Shown here piece by piece: positions 48,701 through 62,447 of a stretch of DNA of 64,000 bases. Each line of letters starts with the position of its first letter. Position 1 is the first letter of the stretch. Where the stretch lies: assembly GCF_950295315.1 (NCBI RefSeq), contig NW_026647188.1, positions 496,001 through 560,000 on the forward strand, given 5' to 3'. This DNA comes from Erinaceus europaeus (Eukaryota > Chordata > Mammalia > Eulipotyphla > Erinaceidae). The notes under the pieces are model-generated. The model worked only from the letters and a program-made list of their open reading frames with translations. It ran no database searches and was not told where the DNA came from. The translations under genes and the position numbers were made by a program.

Positions 48701-49752
48701 TCTAACCCCTGTCAGGGCCCCTCACACACACCTGGGCATGAGTATCCCACACATGCACATCTCTCCCCTCCCCCTCCACTCCATTTGCACTAAGGATGGG
48801 AAGAGTCTTTTTCTCTGGGTATCCCCAGAGGAGTTGGGTCTGTCCAATGTCCTGGGGAGCCGGAACTGCAAACAATCTACAATGTAACATTTGGATCTCA
48901 GGCAACCCAATCCCAAGTGCGCTGTGCAAGCCTAGGACTGGCGAAAACACCCCACTCTGAGCATAAGGTCTGCCTGGGGCAGTGGCTCCTCCAGTGGACT
49001 CAGAGACAGGCAGAGGCAGACAGCGTTTTCAGGTTCAAAACCTGTACTTCCCAGAAGCTGGTCCTTCAGTAGGGTAAAAAAAAAAAAAAAAAAAAGGCTT
49101 TTTTTTTTCCCCACTGCCTGACTCTCCTGTGTGATGCCTGTTTCTCAGTGAAACAAGGGAAAAAAATCTTTTTGGGAGGGAGCAAGACCAAGATGCAGGC
49201 AGGTGGACTCCGTGGAGGGTGGATGGGTAGATGGACCATGCCCTGGCTCTAGAGCCCCAGCTGCTGTTCCAGGCGCTCTCTGATTCCAGAGATCCCCCTG
49301 TGGCTTCTCATGAGACTATTTCCAAGACTGATCCTCACGATATTGAGGATTCAAAAAATAGACAGGTCATATTGGTGTAAAAAGGAAATCCAGGGAGGTT
49401 GGACGAATGTCAGAGGGTTAAGAGGTGGTGGAGGAAACGAGGGGACAGGCAGAAGGATCTGTGGTATGGCCCCCAGACCCCCACCTGCAGGGGAGTAGCT
49501 TTACAGGGGGTGAAGCAGATCTTCAGGGGCTCTATCTTTCACTTCCCCCTCTGACTTTCCCCTCCCCTATCCCTTTCTCTCTGTCCTATGCAAGGACAGT
49601 AACAACAACAACAACAATAAGAAGATGAAGCACAACAATGATCAAGAAACAAGGGCAGCAAAAGGAGAATAAATGGTGTGCAGGGGCAGTGGATTCCAGG
49701 TATATGTATGGAGCACCGGCAGTGACCATGGAAGCAATAAATAAATAAATAA

Positions 49753-49823
<71 letters not shown>

Positions 49824-49837
49824 ATATATATATATAT
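45736..49837 (+). repeat. Unit U11 (4102 bp, short, HOR type C)
   Basis: Matches U7 at an offset of 17,101 to 17,104 bp for all the type C markers. It differs from U7 by 'caccaaccc' at about 47873 and 'cctaaggcc' at about 48597, both shared with U9. It has the longest (CA)n tract in the window, at about 49755-49801. The tRNA-headed SINE starts at 46581 and the NRF1-type motif is at 47737-47748. Confidence 0.93.
47307..48219. promoter_or_regulatory. CpG-island-like core, U11
   Basis: NRF1-type palindrome at 47737-47748 followed by 'tagaatcc', as in U7. 'caccaaccc' at about 47873 is shared with U9 only. Confidence 0.58.
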
Positions 49838-50511
49838 GAAAACTCATAGAGAAAATATACAGGTAATATACATGTATACATGTGTTGGTGTATCCACTTT
49901 GTAAATAAATGTACATGCACTTTTGTTTATCTAGTGAAGCAGACCTGCAGGGGTCTACCTTTCTCTCACCCTTCTGTGTTTCCAGTCCTCTCTCCCTTTC
50001 TCTCTGTCCTATGCAAGGACAGTAACAGCAACAACAACGATAATAATAACCACAACAAAGTTCAGGCAACAAGGGCAGCCAAAGGGGAAAACATGGTCTG
50101 CAGGAGCAGTGGGTTCCTGGTGCAGGCCCCTAGCCCTGACAATAACCCTGGAGGCAATCAATCAGTCAATCAATCAATCAATAGATAAAGAATACACAAA
50201 TAAAAAATGCAGGTATTATACATGTATACGTGTCTCTGTGTTTCTACTGAGTCAAATAAAAATGTGCTTTATTTATTTAGTGAAGCAGATCTTCATGGGG
50301 CCTATCTTTCTCTCCCCCATCTCTCTTTAACCTCCTCTTTCCATTTTTCTCTGTTCTCCGCAAGGACAGTAACTATCACAACGACAATAATAATATTATT
50401 AATAACCACAATATTCAAGCCACAAGGGCAGCAAAAGGGGAAAAAATGGAACATAGGAGCAGTGGATTAGTGGTACTGGCACTGCGCTATGGCAATAACC
50501 CCTTGTGGCAA

Positions 50512-50543
<32 letters not shown>

Positions 50544-51431
50544 ACAAGTAATAGACAAGAATATGTCCCAGTGTGTGTTTCCACTGTGTAAACATAAAAG
50601 CACTTTTATTTACTTATTTATATTTTATTTATTTCTTTCCTAGCCAAGAGAATTTCTTTTCACTGCTAAAAAAATGTCACATTAAGCTTAGCAGGTGGTG
50701 CCTCACCTGGTTAAGCACTCATGTTAAACTGTAGGAGGACCTGGGTTCAAGACCCTGGTTCCAACCTGCAGTGGGAAATCTTTACAAGTGGTGCACATGT
50801 GCTGCAGGTATCTCTCTCTGGTTCTCAAAATCTCTATCACTCCCTTGTCTCTCAATTCTTGACTGTCCATTCCAAAAAATAAATCAAGATAATAGAAAGC
50901 AAAAAAAAAAAAAGAAGAAGAAGAAGAAGAAGAAGGCAAAATGAAATATCCTAATATTTCAAGGGGCTGCTCAAAACAATGCTTTCCTTATTATGATCCT
51001 CACAGCATACCATATTTCAGAAAGGGAAAAGACACCGCGTTTCTTAAACCCAGTTTATTTAATACATTTATTCATTTATTTATTGAGGTGTTAATGTTTT
51101 ACAATCGACAGAAGACTAGGGCTCTTATGCCAGAGGTCTCAAGTACCCCTAGATGGCTCTCTGCCTCTACAAAACCAATCAATCAACCCGTGCATCACTC
51201 CATCCTTCCTTCCATCCATCCATCCTTCCATCCATCCATCCATCCATCCATCCATCCATCCATCCATCCATCCAACTATCCATTGACAATCAACCAAGCT
51301 AAGTACAAACGGAGATATAACCTGCACAGATACGTTGCCAACTGGGCAGTTTGGCTGAATAGGGCAGAGGAGCTGATCCAGGGAATGTGGTGGGGCGTGT
51401 GGGTGTGGGTGGGGTGAGCAGGGGAGCCTGT

Positions 51432-52362
51432 GAGCTGGGTCACGTCAGGGACGCGGGGGGTGGTGTGGGCAGCTGTCAAGGTGAAATGTCAAAAGCGCTC
51501 GAGCTGGTGATAAGGGCACCCGGAAGTGAGGAGAGAAAAGAGGAGCGGAGCGGAGCGGACAGGAGAGGAGAGGAGAGGACAGGAGAGGAGAGGAGAGAGA
51601 GAGGAGAGGACAGGAGAGGACAGGAGAGGAACTGAGAAAGCCACCTGGACAGAGGTAGCATACCGGCATCCAGCAAGGCAGGCAGGCATGTAGGTAGCTG
51701 TAGCCCGGGCTCCCAGGCTCCTGGGCGCACCTCCTCCTTTGCTCTCTTGGCTGCCAGCCCCGAGGTCCGTCGTAGGTCAGCGCTGTCCTCCCGTTCTTCC
51801 GTCCCTCTGTGCCAGGGCCCAGGGGTCTGGTTGCTGCCGCTTGACATAGTGGCAGGACAGTTGGGCTGCCCAGTGCCAGTGCGCATGCGCACAGAATCCT
51901 GGGAGGGGGACATCACAGAGGGCTCCAGAGGTTGCTAGGCCACGAGGACCCCGCCCACCCAGTTGACCCCTAGGGAGTGGTGGTGGTGGCAGTGGTGGTG
52001 GCAGCAGCCATGACACCCACCCTGAACTTGATCTGAGGGGTGGTGGCCAGCCACCAGAGCCAGAGCCCCAGGCCAAAGCCAGCGCAGGTGGGCGGGGCTC
52101 TGAGGCAAGGGGCACGGTGGGGGCGTGTCTGGGGGCGGGGCCGGCATCTGACAGCCCAGGGCTGGGGTCCAAGGGCCGCCAGGCCCCTGTCCAAGCAAGT
52201 GCACTGACACACAGACAGACTGACTGACTGACAGCCCCCAACCCACAGACACCCCCCAGGGCCCTGGGAGCCCTGAGCTGCCCCGGATCTGGCGGGCAGC
52301 CACCTGGACACAGGCCTCCATAGTGGAGGCCCCTGTAGACCCCGTTGCCTGCTGACAGCGGC
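51432..52362. promoter_or_regulatory. CpG-island-like core, U12
   Basis: NRF1-type palindrome at 51880-51891. Matches U8, including the type D polypurine interruption. Confidence 0.58.
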
Positions 52363-53923
52363 CCTCCTCCCCCTCCCTCTACCCCTCCCCCTCCCCTTCC
52401 TCATCCTCAGAGGGACTCACTCAGGGCCCTTGGCCTAGGCAAGCCAGGGCTGCTGCTGTGGCTGCTGCAGCTGCTATCCAGTGGGTGGGTGCAGGTATCT
52501 GGCCCTGTCAGTTCCTGATTCTTGGGACCTGCCTGCCTCCAGCTCCACCCACTCTCCAGTCCAGCCCCCTGCCCCTCCTCCACAAGGAAGCCCCCTTTTC
52601 CCCTTGCCCCCAGTCCCCTAGCTCCCCAACTGTCATCTACTGTTTGCCTCCTTTCCTGCCAGCCTGCTGCTGCCCTCCAGCCCTGGGGGCCCTGGGCCAG
52701 CCCAGCTGCCATCTGCACCATCCTGCAGGGGGACCTGCCCTAACGCCCTGCCACCACAGTCACACACAGCCCTGCACCTATTCAGGGGCTCCCCTGCCTG
52801 CAGCCTGCCCCCCAAACAGTCTCCTTCTGCCCCTCAACCCCCTTCTACCCCTGTCAGGGCCCCTCACACACACCTGGGCATGAGTATCCCACACATGCAC
52901 ATCTCTCCCCTCCCCCTCCACTCCATTTGCACTAAGGATGGGAAGAGTCTTTTTCTCTGGGTATCCCCAGAGGAGTTGGGTCTGTCCAATGTCCTGGGGA
53001 GCCGGAACTGCAAACAATCTACAATGTAACATTTGGATCTCAGGCAACCCAATCCCAAGTGGGCTGTGCAAGCCTAGGACTGGCGAAAACACCCCACTTT
53101 GAGCACAAGGTCTGCCTGGGGCAGTGGCTCCTCCAGTGGACTCAGAGACAGGCAGAGGCAGACAGCGTTTTCAGGTTCAAAACCTGTACTTCCCAGAAGC
53201 TGGTCCATCAGTAGGGTAAAAAAAAAAAAGGCTTTTTTTTTCCCCACTGCCTGACTCTCCTGTGTGATGCCTGTTTCTCAGTGAAACAAGGGAAAAAAAT
53301 CTTTTTGGGAGGGAGCAAGACCAAGATGCAGGCAGGTGGACTCCGTGGAGGGTGGATGGGTAGATGGACCATGCCCTGGCTCTAGAGCCCCAGCTGCTGT
53401 TCCAGGCGCTCTCTGATTCCAGAGATCCCCCTGTGGCTTCTCATGAGACTATTTGCAAGACTGATCCTCACGATATTGAGGATTCAAAAAATAGACAGGT
53501 CATATTGGTGTAAAAAGGAAATCCAGGGAGGTTGGACGAATGTCAGAGGGTTAAGAGGTGGTGGAGGAAACGAGGGGACAGGCAGAAGGATCTGCGGTAT
53601 GGCCCCCAGACCCCCACCTGCAGGGGAGTAGCTTTACAGGGGGTGAAGCAGATCTTCAGGGGCTCTATCTTTCACTACCCCCTCTGACTTTCCCCTCCCC
53701 TATCCCTTTCTCTCTGTCCTATGCAAGGACAGTAACAACAACAACAACAATAATAAGAAGAAGCACAACAATGATCAAGCAACAAGGGCAGCAAAAGGAG
53801 AATAAATGGTCTGCAGGAGCAGTGGATTCCAGGTATATGTATGGAGCACCGGCAGTGACCCTGGAAGCAATAAATAAATAAATAAATACACACACACACA
53901 TATATGTATATATATATATATAT

Positions 53924-54265
53924 GAAAACTCATAGAGAAAATATACAGGTAATATACATGTATACATGTGTTGGTGTATCCACTTTGTAAATAAATGTAC
54001 ATGCACTTTTGTTTATCTAGTGAAGCAGACCTGCAGGGGTCTACCTATCTCTCACCCTTCTGTGTTTCCAGTCCTCTCTCCCTTTCTCTCTGTCCTATGC
54101 AAGGACAGTAACAACAACAACAACAATAAGAAGAAGAAGCACAACAATGATCAAGCAACAAGGGCAGCAAAAGGAGAATAAATGGTCTGCAGGAGCAGTG
54201 GATTCCAGGTATATGTATGGAGCACCGGCAGTGACCCTGGAAGCAATAAATAAATAAATAAATAA

Positions 54266-54313
<48 letters not shown>
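53924..54313 (+). repeat. Extra sub-repeat of U12 (390 bp)
   Basis: Type D version like that of U8 ('ctacctatctctc'), but with a longer (AATA)n and (TA)n tail, which accounts for its extra length. Confidence 0.88.
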
Positions 54314-54317
<4 letters not shown>

Positions 54318-57300
54318 ACTCATAGAGAAAATATACAGGTAATATACATGTATACATGTGTTGGTGTATCCACTTTGTAAATAAATGTACATGCACTTTT
54401 GTTTATCTAGTGAAGCAGACCTGCAGGGGTCTACCTTTCTCTCACCCTTCTGTGTTTCCAGTCCTCTCTCCCTTTCTCTCTGTCCTATGCAAGGACAGTA
54501 ACAGCAACAACAACGATAATAATAACCACAACAAAGTTCAGGCAACAAGGGCAGCCAAAGGGGAAAACATGGTCTGCAGGAGCAGTGGGTTCGTGGTGCA
54601 GGCCCCTAGCCCTGACAATAACCCTGGAGGCAATCAATCAGTCAATCAATCAATCAATAGATAAAGAATACACAAATAAAAAATGCAGGTATTATACATG
54701 TATACGTGTCTCTGTGTTTCTACTGAGTCAAATGAAAATGTGCTTTATTTATTTAGTGAAGCAGATCTTCAGGGTCCTATCTTTCTCTCCCCCATCTCTC
54801 TTTAACTTCCTCTTTCCATTTTTCTCTGTTCTCCGCAAGGACAGTAACTATCACAACAACAATAATAATATTATTAATAACCACAATATTCAAGCCACAA
54901 GGGCAGCAAAAGGGGAAAAAATGGAACATAGGAGCAGTGGATTAGTGGTACTGGCACTGCGCTATGGCAATAACCCCTTGTGGCAATAAATAAATAATAA
55001 ATAAATAAATAATACAAGTAATAGACAAGAATATGTCCCAGTGTGTGTTTCCACCGTGTAAACATAAAAGCACTTTCATTTACTTATTTATATTTTATTT
55101 ATTTCTTTCCTAACCAAGAGAATTTCTTTTCACTGCTAAAAAAATGTCACATTAAGCTTAGCACGTGGTGCCTCACCTGGTTAAGCACTCATGTTAAACT
55201 GTAGGAGGACCTGGGTTCAAGACCCTGGTTCCAACCTGCAGTGGGAAATCTTTACAAGTGGTGCACATGTGCTGCAGGTATCTCTCTGGTTCTCAAAATC
55301 TCTATCCCTCTCTTGTCTCTCAATTCTTGACTGTCCATTCCAAAAAATAAATCAAGATAATAGAAAGCAAAAAAAAAAGAAGAAGAAGAAGAAGAAGGCA
55401 AAATGAAATATCCTAATATTTCAAGGGGCTGCTCAAAACAATGCTTTCCTTATTATGATCCTCACAGCATACCATATTCAGAAAGGGAAAAGACACCGCG
55501 TTTCTTAAACCCAGTTTATTTAATACATTTATTCATTTATTTATTGAGGTGTTAATGTTTTACAATCGACAGAAGACTAGGGCTCTTATGCCAGAGGTCT
55601 CCAGTACCCCTAGATGGCTCTCTGCCTCTACAAAACCAGTCAATCAACCCGTGCATCACTCATTCCTTCCATCCATCCATCCATCCATCCTTCCATCCAT
55701 CCATCCATCCATCCATCCATCCATCCATCCATCCAACTATCCATTGACAATCAACCAAGCTAAGTACAAACGGAGATATAACCTTGAATGATAAAGACAG
55801 TCAAACCTGCACAGATACGTTGCCAACTGGGCAGTTTGGCTGAATAGGGCAGAGGAGCTGATCCAGGGAATGTGGTGGGGCGTGTGGGTGTGGGTGGGGT
55901 GAGCAGGGGAGCCTGTGAGCTGGGTCACGTCAGGGACGCGGAGGGGTGGTGTGGGCAGCTGTCAAGGTGAAATGTCAAAAGCGCTCAAGCTGGTGATAAG
56001 GGCACCCGGAAGTCAGGAGAGAAAAGAGGAGCGGAGCGGACAGGAGAGGAGAGGAGAGGAGAGGACAGGAGAGGACAGGAGAGGACAGGAGAGGACAGGA
56101 GAGGAACTGAGAAAGCCACCTGGACAGAGGTAGCATACCGGCATCCAGCAAGGCAGGCAGGCATGTAGGTAGCTGTAGCCCGGGCTCCCTGGCTCCTGGG
56201 CGCACCTCCTCCTTTGCTCTCTTGGCTGCCAGCCCCGAGGTCCGTCGTAGGTCAGCGCTGTCCTCCCGTTCTTCCATCCCTCTGTGCCAGGGCCCAGGGG
56301 TCTGGTTGCTGCCGCTTGACATAGTGGCAGGACAGTTGGGCTGCCCAGTGCCAGTGCGCATGCGCACAGAATCCTGGGAGGGGGACATCACAGAGGGCTC
56401 CAGAGGTTGCTAGGCCACGAGGATCCCGCCCACCCAGTTGACCCCTAGGGAGTGGTGGTGGTGGCAGTGGTGGTGGCAGCAGCCATGACACCCACCCTGA
56501 ACTTGATCTGAGGGGTGGTGGCCAGCCACCAGAGCCAGAGCCCCAGGCCAAAGCCAGCGCAGGTGGGCGGGGCTCTGAGGCAAGGGGCACGGTGGGGGCG
56601 TGTCTGGGGGCGGGGCCGGCATCTGACAGCCCAGGGCTGGGGTCCAAGGGCCGCCAGGCCCCTGTCCAAGTAAGTGCACTGACACACAGACAGACTGACT
56701 GACTGACAGCCCCCAACCCACAGACACCCCCCAGGGCCCTGGGAGCCCTGAGCTGCCCCGGATCTGGCGGGCAGCCACCTGGACACAGGCCTCCATAGTG
56801 GAGGCCCCTGTAGACCCCGTTGCCTGCTGACAGCGGCCCTCCTCCCCCTCCCTCTACCCCTCCCCCTCCCCTTCCTCATCCTCAGAGGGACTCACTCAGG
56901 GCCCTTGGCCTAGGCAAGCCAGGGCTGCTGCTGTGGCTGCTGCAGCTGCTATCCAGTGGGTGGGTGCAGGTATCTGGCCCTGTCAGTTCCTGATTCTTGG
57001 GACCTGCCTGCCTCCAGCTCCACCCACTCTCCAGTCCAGCCCCCTGCCCCTCCTCCACAAGGATGCCCCCTTTTCCCCTTGCCCCCTGTCCCCTAGCTCC
57101 CCAACTGTCATCTACTGTTTGCCTCCTTTCCTGCCAGCCTGCTGCTGCCCTCCAGCCCTGGGGGCCCTGGGCCAGCCCAGCTGCCATCTGCACCATCCTG
57201 CAGGGGGACCTGCCCTAACGCCCTGCCACCACTGGCACACACAGCCCTGCACCTATTCAGGGGCTCCCCTGCCTGCAGCCTGCCCCCAAAACAGTCTCCT

Positions 57301-58367
57301 TCTGCCCCTCAACCCCCTTCTAACCCCTGTCAGGGCCCCTCACACACACCTGGGCATGAGTATCCCACACATGCACATCTCTCCTCTCCCCCTCCACTCC
57401 ATTTGCACTAAGGATGGGAAGAGTCTTTTTCTCTGGGTATCCCCAGAGGAGTTGGGTCTGTCCAATGTCCTGGGGAGCCGGAACTGCAAACAATCTACAA
57501 TGTAACATTTGGATCTCAGGCAACCCAATCCCAAGTGCGCTGTGCAAGCCTAGGACTGGCGAAAACACCCCACTCTGAGCACAAGGTCTGCCTGGGGCAG
57601 TGGCTCCTCCAGTGGACTCAGAGACAGGCAGAGGCAGACAGCGTTTTCAGGTTCAAAACCTGTACTTCCCAGAAGCTGGTCCATCAGTAGGGTAAAAAAA
57701 AAAAAAAAAGGCTTTTTTTTTTCCCCACTGCCTGACTCTCCTGTGTGATGCCTGTTTCTCAGTGAAACAAGGGAAAAAATCTTTTTGGGAGGGAGCAAGA
57801 CCAAGATGCAGGCAGGTGGACTCCGTGGAGGGTGGATGGGTAGATGGACCATGCCCTGGCTCTAGAGCCCCAGCTGCTGTTCCAGGCGCTCTCTGATTCC
57901 AAAGATCCCCCTGTGGCTTCTCATGAGACTATTTCCAAGACTGATCCTCACGATATTGAGGATTCAAAAAATAGACAGGTCATATTGGTGTAAAAAGGAA
58001 ATCCAGGGAGGTTGGACGAATGTCAGAGGGTTAAGAGGTGGTGGAGAAAACGAGGGGACAGGCAGAAGGATCTGCGGTATGGCCCCCAGACCCCCACCTG
58101 CAGGGGAGTAGCTTTACAGGGGGTGAAGCAGATCTTCAGGGGCTCTATCTTTCACTTCCCCCTCTGACTTTCCCCTCCCCTATCCCTTTATCTCTGTCCT
58201 ATGCAAGGACAGTAACAACAACAACAACAATAATAAGAAGAAGCACAACAATGATCAAGCAGCAAGGGCAGCAAAAGGAGAATAAATGGTCTGCAGGAGC
58301 AGTGGATTCCAGGTATATGTATGGAGCACCGGCAGTGACCCAGGAAGCAATAAATAAATAAATAAAT

Positions 58368-58431
<64 letters not shown>
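54314..58431 (+). repeat. Unit U13 (4118 bp, short, HOR type A)
   Basis: Exactly the length of U5. The left part agrees with U9 ('cagggtcctatc', 'gcacgtgg', 24-bp segment at about 55785-55808), and the right part agrees with U5 ('ttccatccctctg', 'ccaccactggcac', 'ctctcctctcccc', 'gatgcctg'). It therefore shows what type A looks like without the exchange seen in U9. The tRNA-headed SINE starts at 55161 and the NRF1-type motif is at 56355-56366. Confidence 0.93.
55915..56837. promoter_or_regulatory. CpG-island-like core, U13
   Basis: NRF1-type palindrome at 56355-56366. 'gcgctcaagc' (about 55981) and 'gaggatcccg' (about 56419) each lose a CpG, and 'gtccaagtaagtgc' (about 56665) creates a donor-like GTAAGT. 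Confidence 0.58.
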
Positions 58432-58435
<4 letters not shown>

Positions 58436-61400
58436 ACTCATAGAGAAAATATACAGGTAATATACATGTATACATGTGTTGGTGTATCCACTTTGTAAAT
58501 AAATGTACATGCACTTTTGTTTATCTAGTGAAGCAGACCTGCAGGGGTCTACCTTTCTCTCACCCTTCTGTGTTTCCAGTCCTCTCTCCCTTTCTCTCTG
58601 TCCTATGCAAGGACAGTAACAGCAACAACAACGATAATAATAACCACAACAAAGTTCAGGCAACAAGGGCAGCCAAAGGGGAAAACATGGTCTGCAGGAG
58701 CAGTGGGTTCGTGGTGCAGGCCCCTAGCCCTGACAATAACCCTGGAGGCAATCAATCAGTCAATCAATCAATCAATAGATAAAGAATACACAAATAAAAA
58801 ATGCAGGTATTATACATGTATACGTGTCTCTGTGTTTCTACTGAGTCAAATGAAAATGTGCTTTATTTATTTAGTGAAGCAGATCTTCAGGGTCCTATCT
58901 TTCTCTCCCCCATCTCTCTTTAACCTCCTCTTTCCATTTTTCTCTGTTCTCCGCAAGGACAGTAACTATCACAACAACAATAATAATATTATTAATAACC
59001 ACAATATTCAAGCCACAAGGGCAGCAAAAGGGGAAAAACTGGAACATAGGAGCAGTGGATTAGTGGTACTGGCACTGCGCTATGGCAATAACCCCTTGTG
59101 GCAATAAATAAATAAATAAATAAATAATACAAGTAATAGACAAGAATATGTCCCAGTGTGTGTTTCCACTGTGTAAACATAAAAGCACTTTTATTTACTT
59201 ATTTATATTTTATTTATTTCTTTCCTAGCCAAGAGAATTTCTTTTCACTGCTAAAAAAATGTCACATTAAGTTTAGCATGTGGTGCCTCACCTGGTTAAG
59301 CACTCATGTTAAACTGTAGGAGGACCTGGGTTCAAGACCCTGGTTCCAACCTGCAGTGGGAAATCTTTACAAGTGGTGCACATGTGCTGCAGGTATCTCT
59401 CTGGTTCTCAAAATCTCTATCCCTCCCATGTCTCTCAATTCTGGACTGTCCATTCCAAAAAATAAATCAAGATAATAGAAAGAAAAAAAAAAAAAGAAGA
59501 AGAAGAAGAAGGCAAAATGAAATATCCTAATATTTCAAGGGGCTGCTCAAAACAATGCTTTCCTTATTATGATCCTCACAGCATACCATATTCAGAAAGG
59601 GAAAAGACACCGCGTTTCTTAAACCCAGTTTATTTAATACATTTATTCATTTATTTATTGAGGTGTTAATGTTTTACAATCGACAGAAGACTAGGGCTCT
59701 TATGCCAGAGGTCTCAAGTACCCCTAGATGGCTCTCTGCCTCTACAAAACCAATCAATCAACCCGTGCATCACTCCATCCATCCATCCTTCCATCCATCC
59801 ATCCATCCATCCATCCATCCATCCATCCAACTATCCATTGACAATCAACCAAGCTAAGTACAAACGGAGATATAACCTGCACAGATACGTTGCCAACTGG
59901 GCAGTTTGGCTGAATAGGGCAGAGGAGCTGATCCTGGGAATGTGGTGGGGCGTGTGGGTGTGGGTGGGGTGAGCAGGGGAGCCTGTGAGCTGGGTCACGT
60001 CAGGGACGCGGAGGGGTGGTGTGGGCAGCTGTCAAGGTGAAATGTCAAAAGCGCTCGAGCTGGTGATAAGGGCACCCGGAAGTGAGGAGAGAAAAGAGGA
60101 GCGGAGTGGACAGGAGAGGAGAGGAGAGGAGAGGACAGGAGAGGAGAGGAGAGGACAGGAGAGGAATTGAGAAAGCCACCTGGACAGAGGTAGCATACCG
60201 GCATCCAGCAAGGCAGGCAGGCATGTAGGTAGCTGTAGCCCGGGCTCCCTGGCTCCTGGGCGCACCTCCTCCTTTGCTCTCTTGGCTGCCAGCCCCGAGG
60301 TCCGTCGTAGGTCAGCGCTGTCCTCCCGTTCTTCCGTTCCTCTGTGCCAGGGCCCAGGGGTCTGGTTGCTGCCGCTTGACATAGTGGCAGGACAGTTGGG
60401 CTGCCCAGTGCCAGTGCGCATGCGCACAGAATCCTGGGAGGGGGACATCACAGAGGGCTCGAGAGGTTGCTAGGCCACGAGGACCCCGCCCACCCAGTTG
60501 ACCCCTAGGGAGTGGTGGTGGTGGCAGTGGTGGTGGCAGCAGCCATGACACCCACCCTGAACTTGATCTGAGGGGTGGTGGCCAGCCACCAGAGCCAGAG
60601 CCCCAGGCCAAAGCCAGCGCAGGTGGGCGGGGCTCTGAGGCAAGGGGCACGGTGGGGGCGTGTCTGGGGGCGGGGCCGGCATCTGACAGCCCAGGGCTGG
60701 GGTCCAAGGGCCGCCAGGCCCCTGTCCAAGCAATTGCACTAACACACAGACAGACTGACTGACTGACAGCCCCCAACCCACAGACACCCCCCAGGGCCCT
60801 GGGAGCCCTGAGCTGCCCCGGATCTGGCGGGCAGCCACCTGGACACAGGCCTCCATAGTGGAGGCCCCTGTAGACCCCGTTGCCTGCTGACAGCGGCCCT
60901 CCTCCCCCTCCCTCTACCCCTCCCCCTCCCCTTCCTCATCCTCAGAGGGACTCACTCAGGGCCCTTGGCCTAGGCAAGCCAGGGCTGCTGCTGTGGCTGC
61001 TGCAGCTGCTATCCAGTGGGTGGGTGCAGGTATCTGGCCCTGTCAGTTCCTGATTCTTGGGACCTGCCTGCCTCCAGCTCCACCCACTCTCCAGTCCAGC
61101 CCCCTGCCCCTCCTCCGCAAGGATGCCCCCTTTTCCCCTTGCCCCCTGTCCCCTAGCTCCCCAACTGTCATCTACTGTTTGCCTCCTTTCCTGCCAGCCT
61201 GCTGCTGCCCTCCAGCCCTGGGGGCCCTGGGCCAGCCCAGCTGCCATCTGCACCATCCTGCAGGGGGACCTGCCCTAACGCCCTGCCACCACAGGCACAC
61301 ACAGCCCTGCACCTATTCAGGGGCTCCCCTGCCTGCAGCCTGCCCCCCAAACAGTCTCCTTCTGCCCCTCAACCCCCTTCTAACCCCTGTCAGGGCCCCT

Positions 61401-62447
61401 CACACACACCTGGGCATGAGTATCCCACACATGCACATCTCTCCCCTCCCCCTCCACTCCATTTGCACTAAGGATGGGAAGAGTCTTTTTCTCTGGGTAT
61501 CCCCAGAGGAGTTGGGTCTGTCCAATGTCCTGGGGAGCCGGAACTGCAAACAATCTACAATGTAACATTTGGATCTCAGGAAACCCAATCCCAAGTGCGC
61601 TGTGCAAGCCTAGGACTGGCGAAAACACCCCACTCTGAGCACAAGGTCTGCCTGGGGCAGTGGCTCCTCCAGTGGACTCAGAGACAGGCAGAGGCAGACA
61701 GCGTTTTCAGGTTCAAAACCTGTACTTCCCAGAAGCTGGTCCATCAGTAGGGTAAAAAAAAAAAAAAAAGGCTTTTTTTTTTCCCCACTGCCTGACTCTC
61801 CTGTGTGATGCCTGTTTCTCAGTGAAACAAGGGAAAAAATCTTTTTGGGAGGGAGCAAGACCAAGATGCAGGCAGGTGGACTCCGTGGAGGGTGGATGGG
61901 TAGATGGACCATGCCCTGGCTCTAGAGCCCCAGCTGCTGTTCCAGGCGCTCTCTGATTCCAAAGATCCCCCTGTGGCTTCTCATGAGACTATTTCCAAGA
62001 CTGATCCTCACGATATTGAGGATTCAAAAAATAGACAGGTCATATTGGTGTAAAAAGGAAATCCAGGGAGGTTGGACGAATGTCAGAGGGTTAAGAGGTG
62101 GTGGAGAAAACGAGGGGACAGGCAGAAGGATCTGCGGTATGGCCCCCAGACCCCCACCTGCAGGGGAGTAGCTTTACAGGGGGTGAAGCAGATCTTCAGG
62201 GGCTCTATCTTTCACTTCCCCCTCTGACTTTCCCCTCCCCTATCCCTTTCTCTCTGTCCTATGCAAGGACAGTAACAACAACAACAACAATAAGAAGAAG
62301 AAGCACAACAATGATCAAGCAACAAGGGCAGCAAAAGGAGAATAAATGGTCTGCAGGAGCAGTGGATTCCAGGTATATGTATGGAGCACCGGCAGTGACC
62401 CTGGAAGCAATAAATAAATAAATAAATACATATATATATATATATAT
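58432..62447 (+). repeat. Unit U14 (4016 bp, short, HOR type B)
   Basis: Type B by 'cggagtggacagg', 'gaggaattgag', 'ccctcccatgtc' and the minus-frame stop variant 'ttgcactaac' at about 60735. It differs from U6 and U10 near its left end: 'cagggtcctatc' at about 58889 is a type A form and 'gcatgtgg' at about 59276 is a type C form. The NRF1-type motif is at 60415-60426. It is the shortest complete unit. Confidence 0.93.
59985..60897. promoter_or_regulatory. CpG-island-like core, U14
   Basis: NRF1-type palindrome at 60415-60426 followed by 'cagaatcc', unlike U6 and U10. 'caattgcactaac' at about 60731 is private in its first part. Confidence 0.58.

Larger units (their letters stand above)
49838..54313 (+). 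repeat. Unit U12 (4476 bp, long, HOR type D)
   Basis: Matches U8 at an offset of about 17,107 bp, including the type D polypurine interruption, 'gacgcggggggtgg' and the 1-bp deletion at about 52845. The extra sub-repeat of 390 bp at 53924-54313 has a long (TA)n tract. The tRNA-headed SINE starts at 50691 and the NRF1-type motif is at 51880-51891. Confidence 0.93.
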
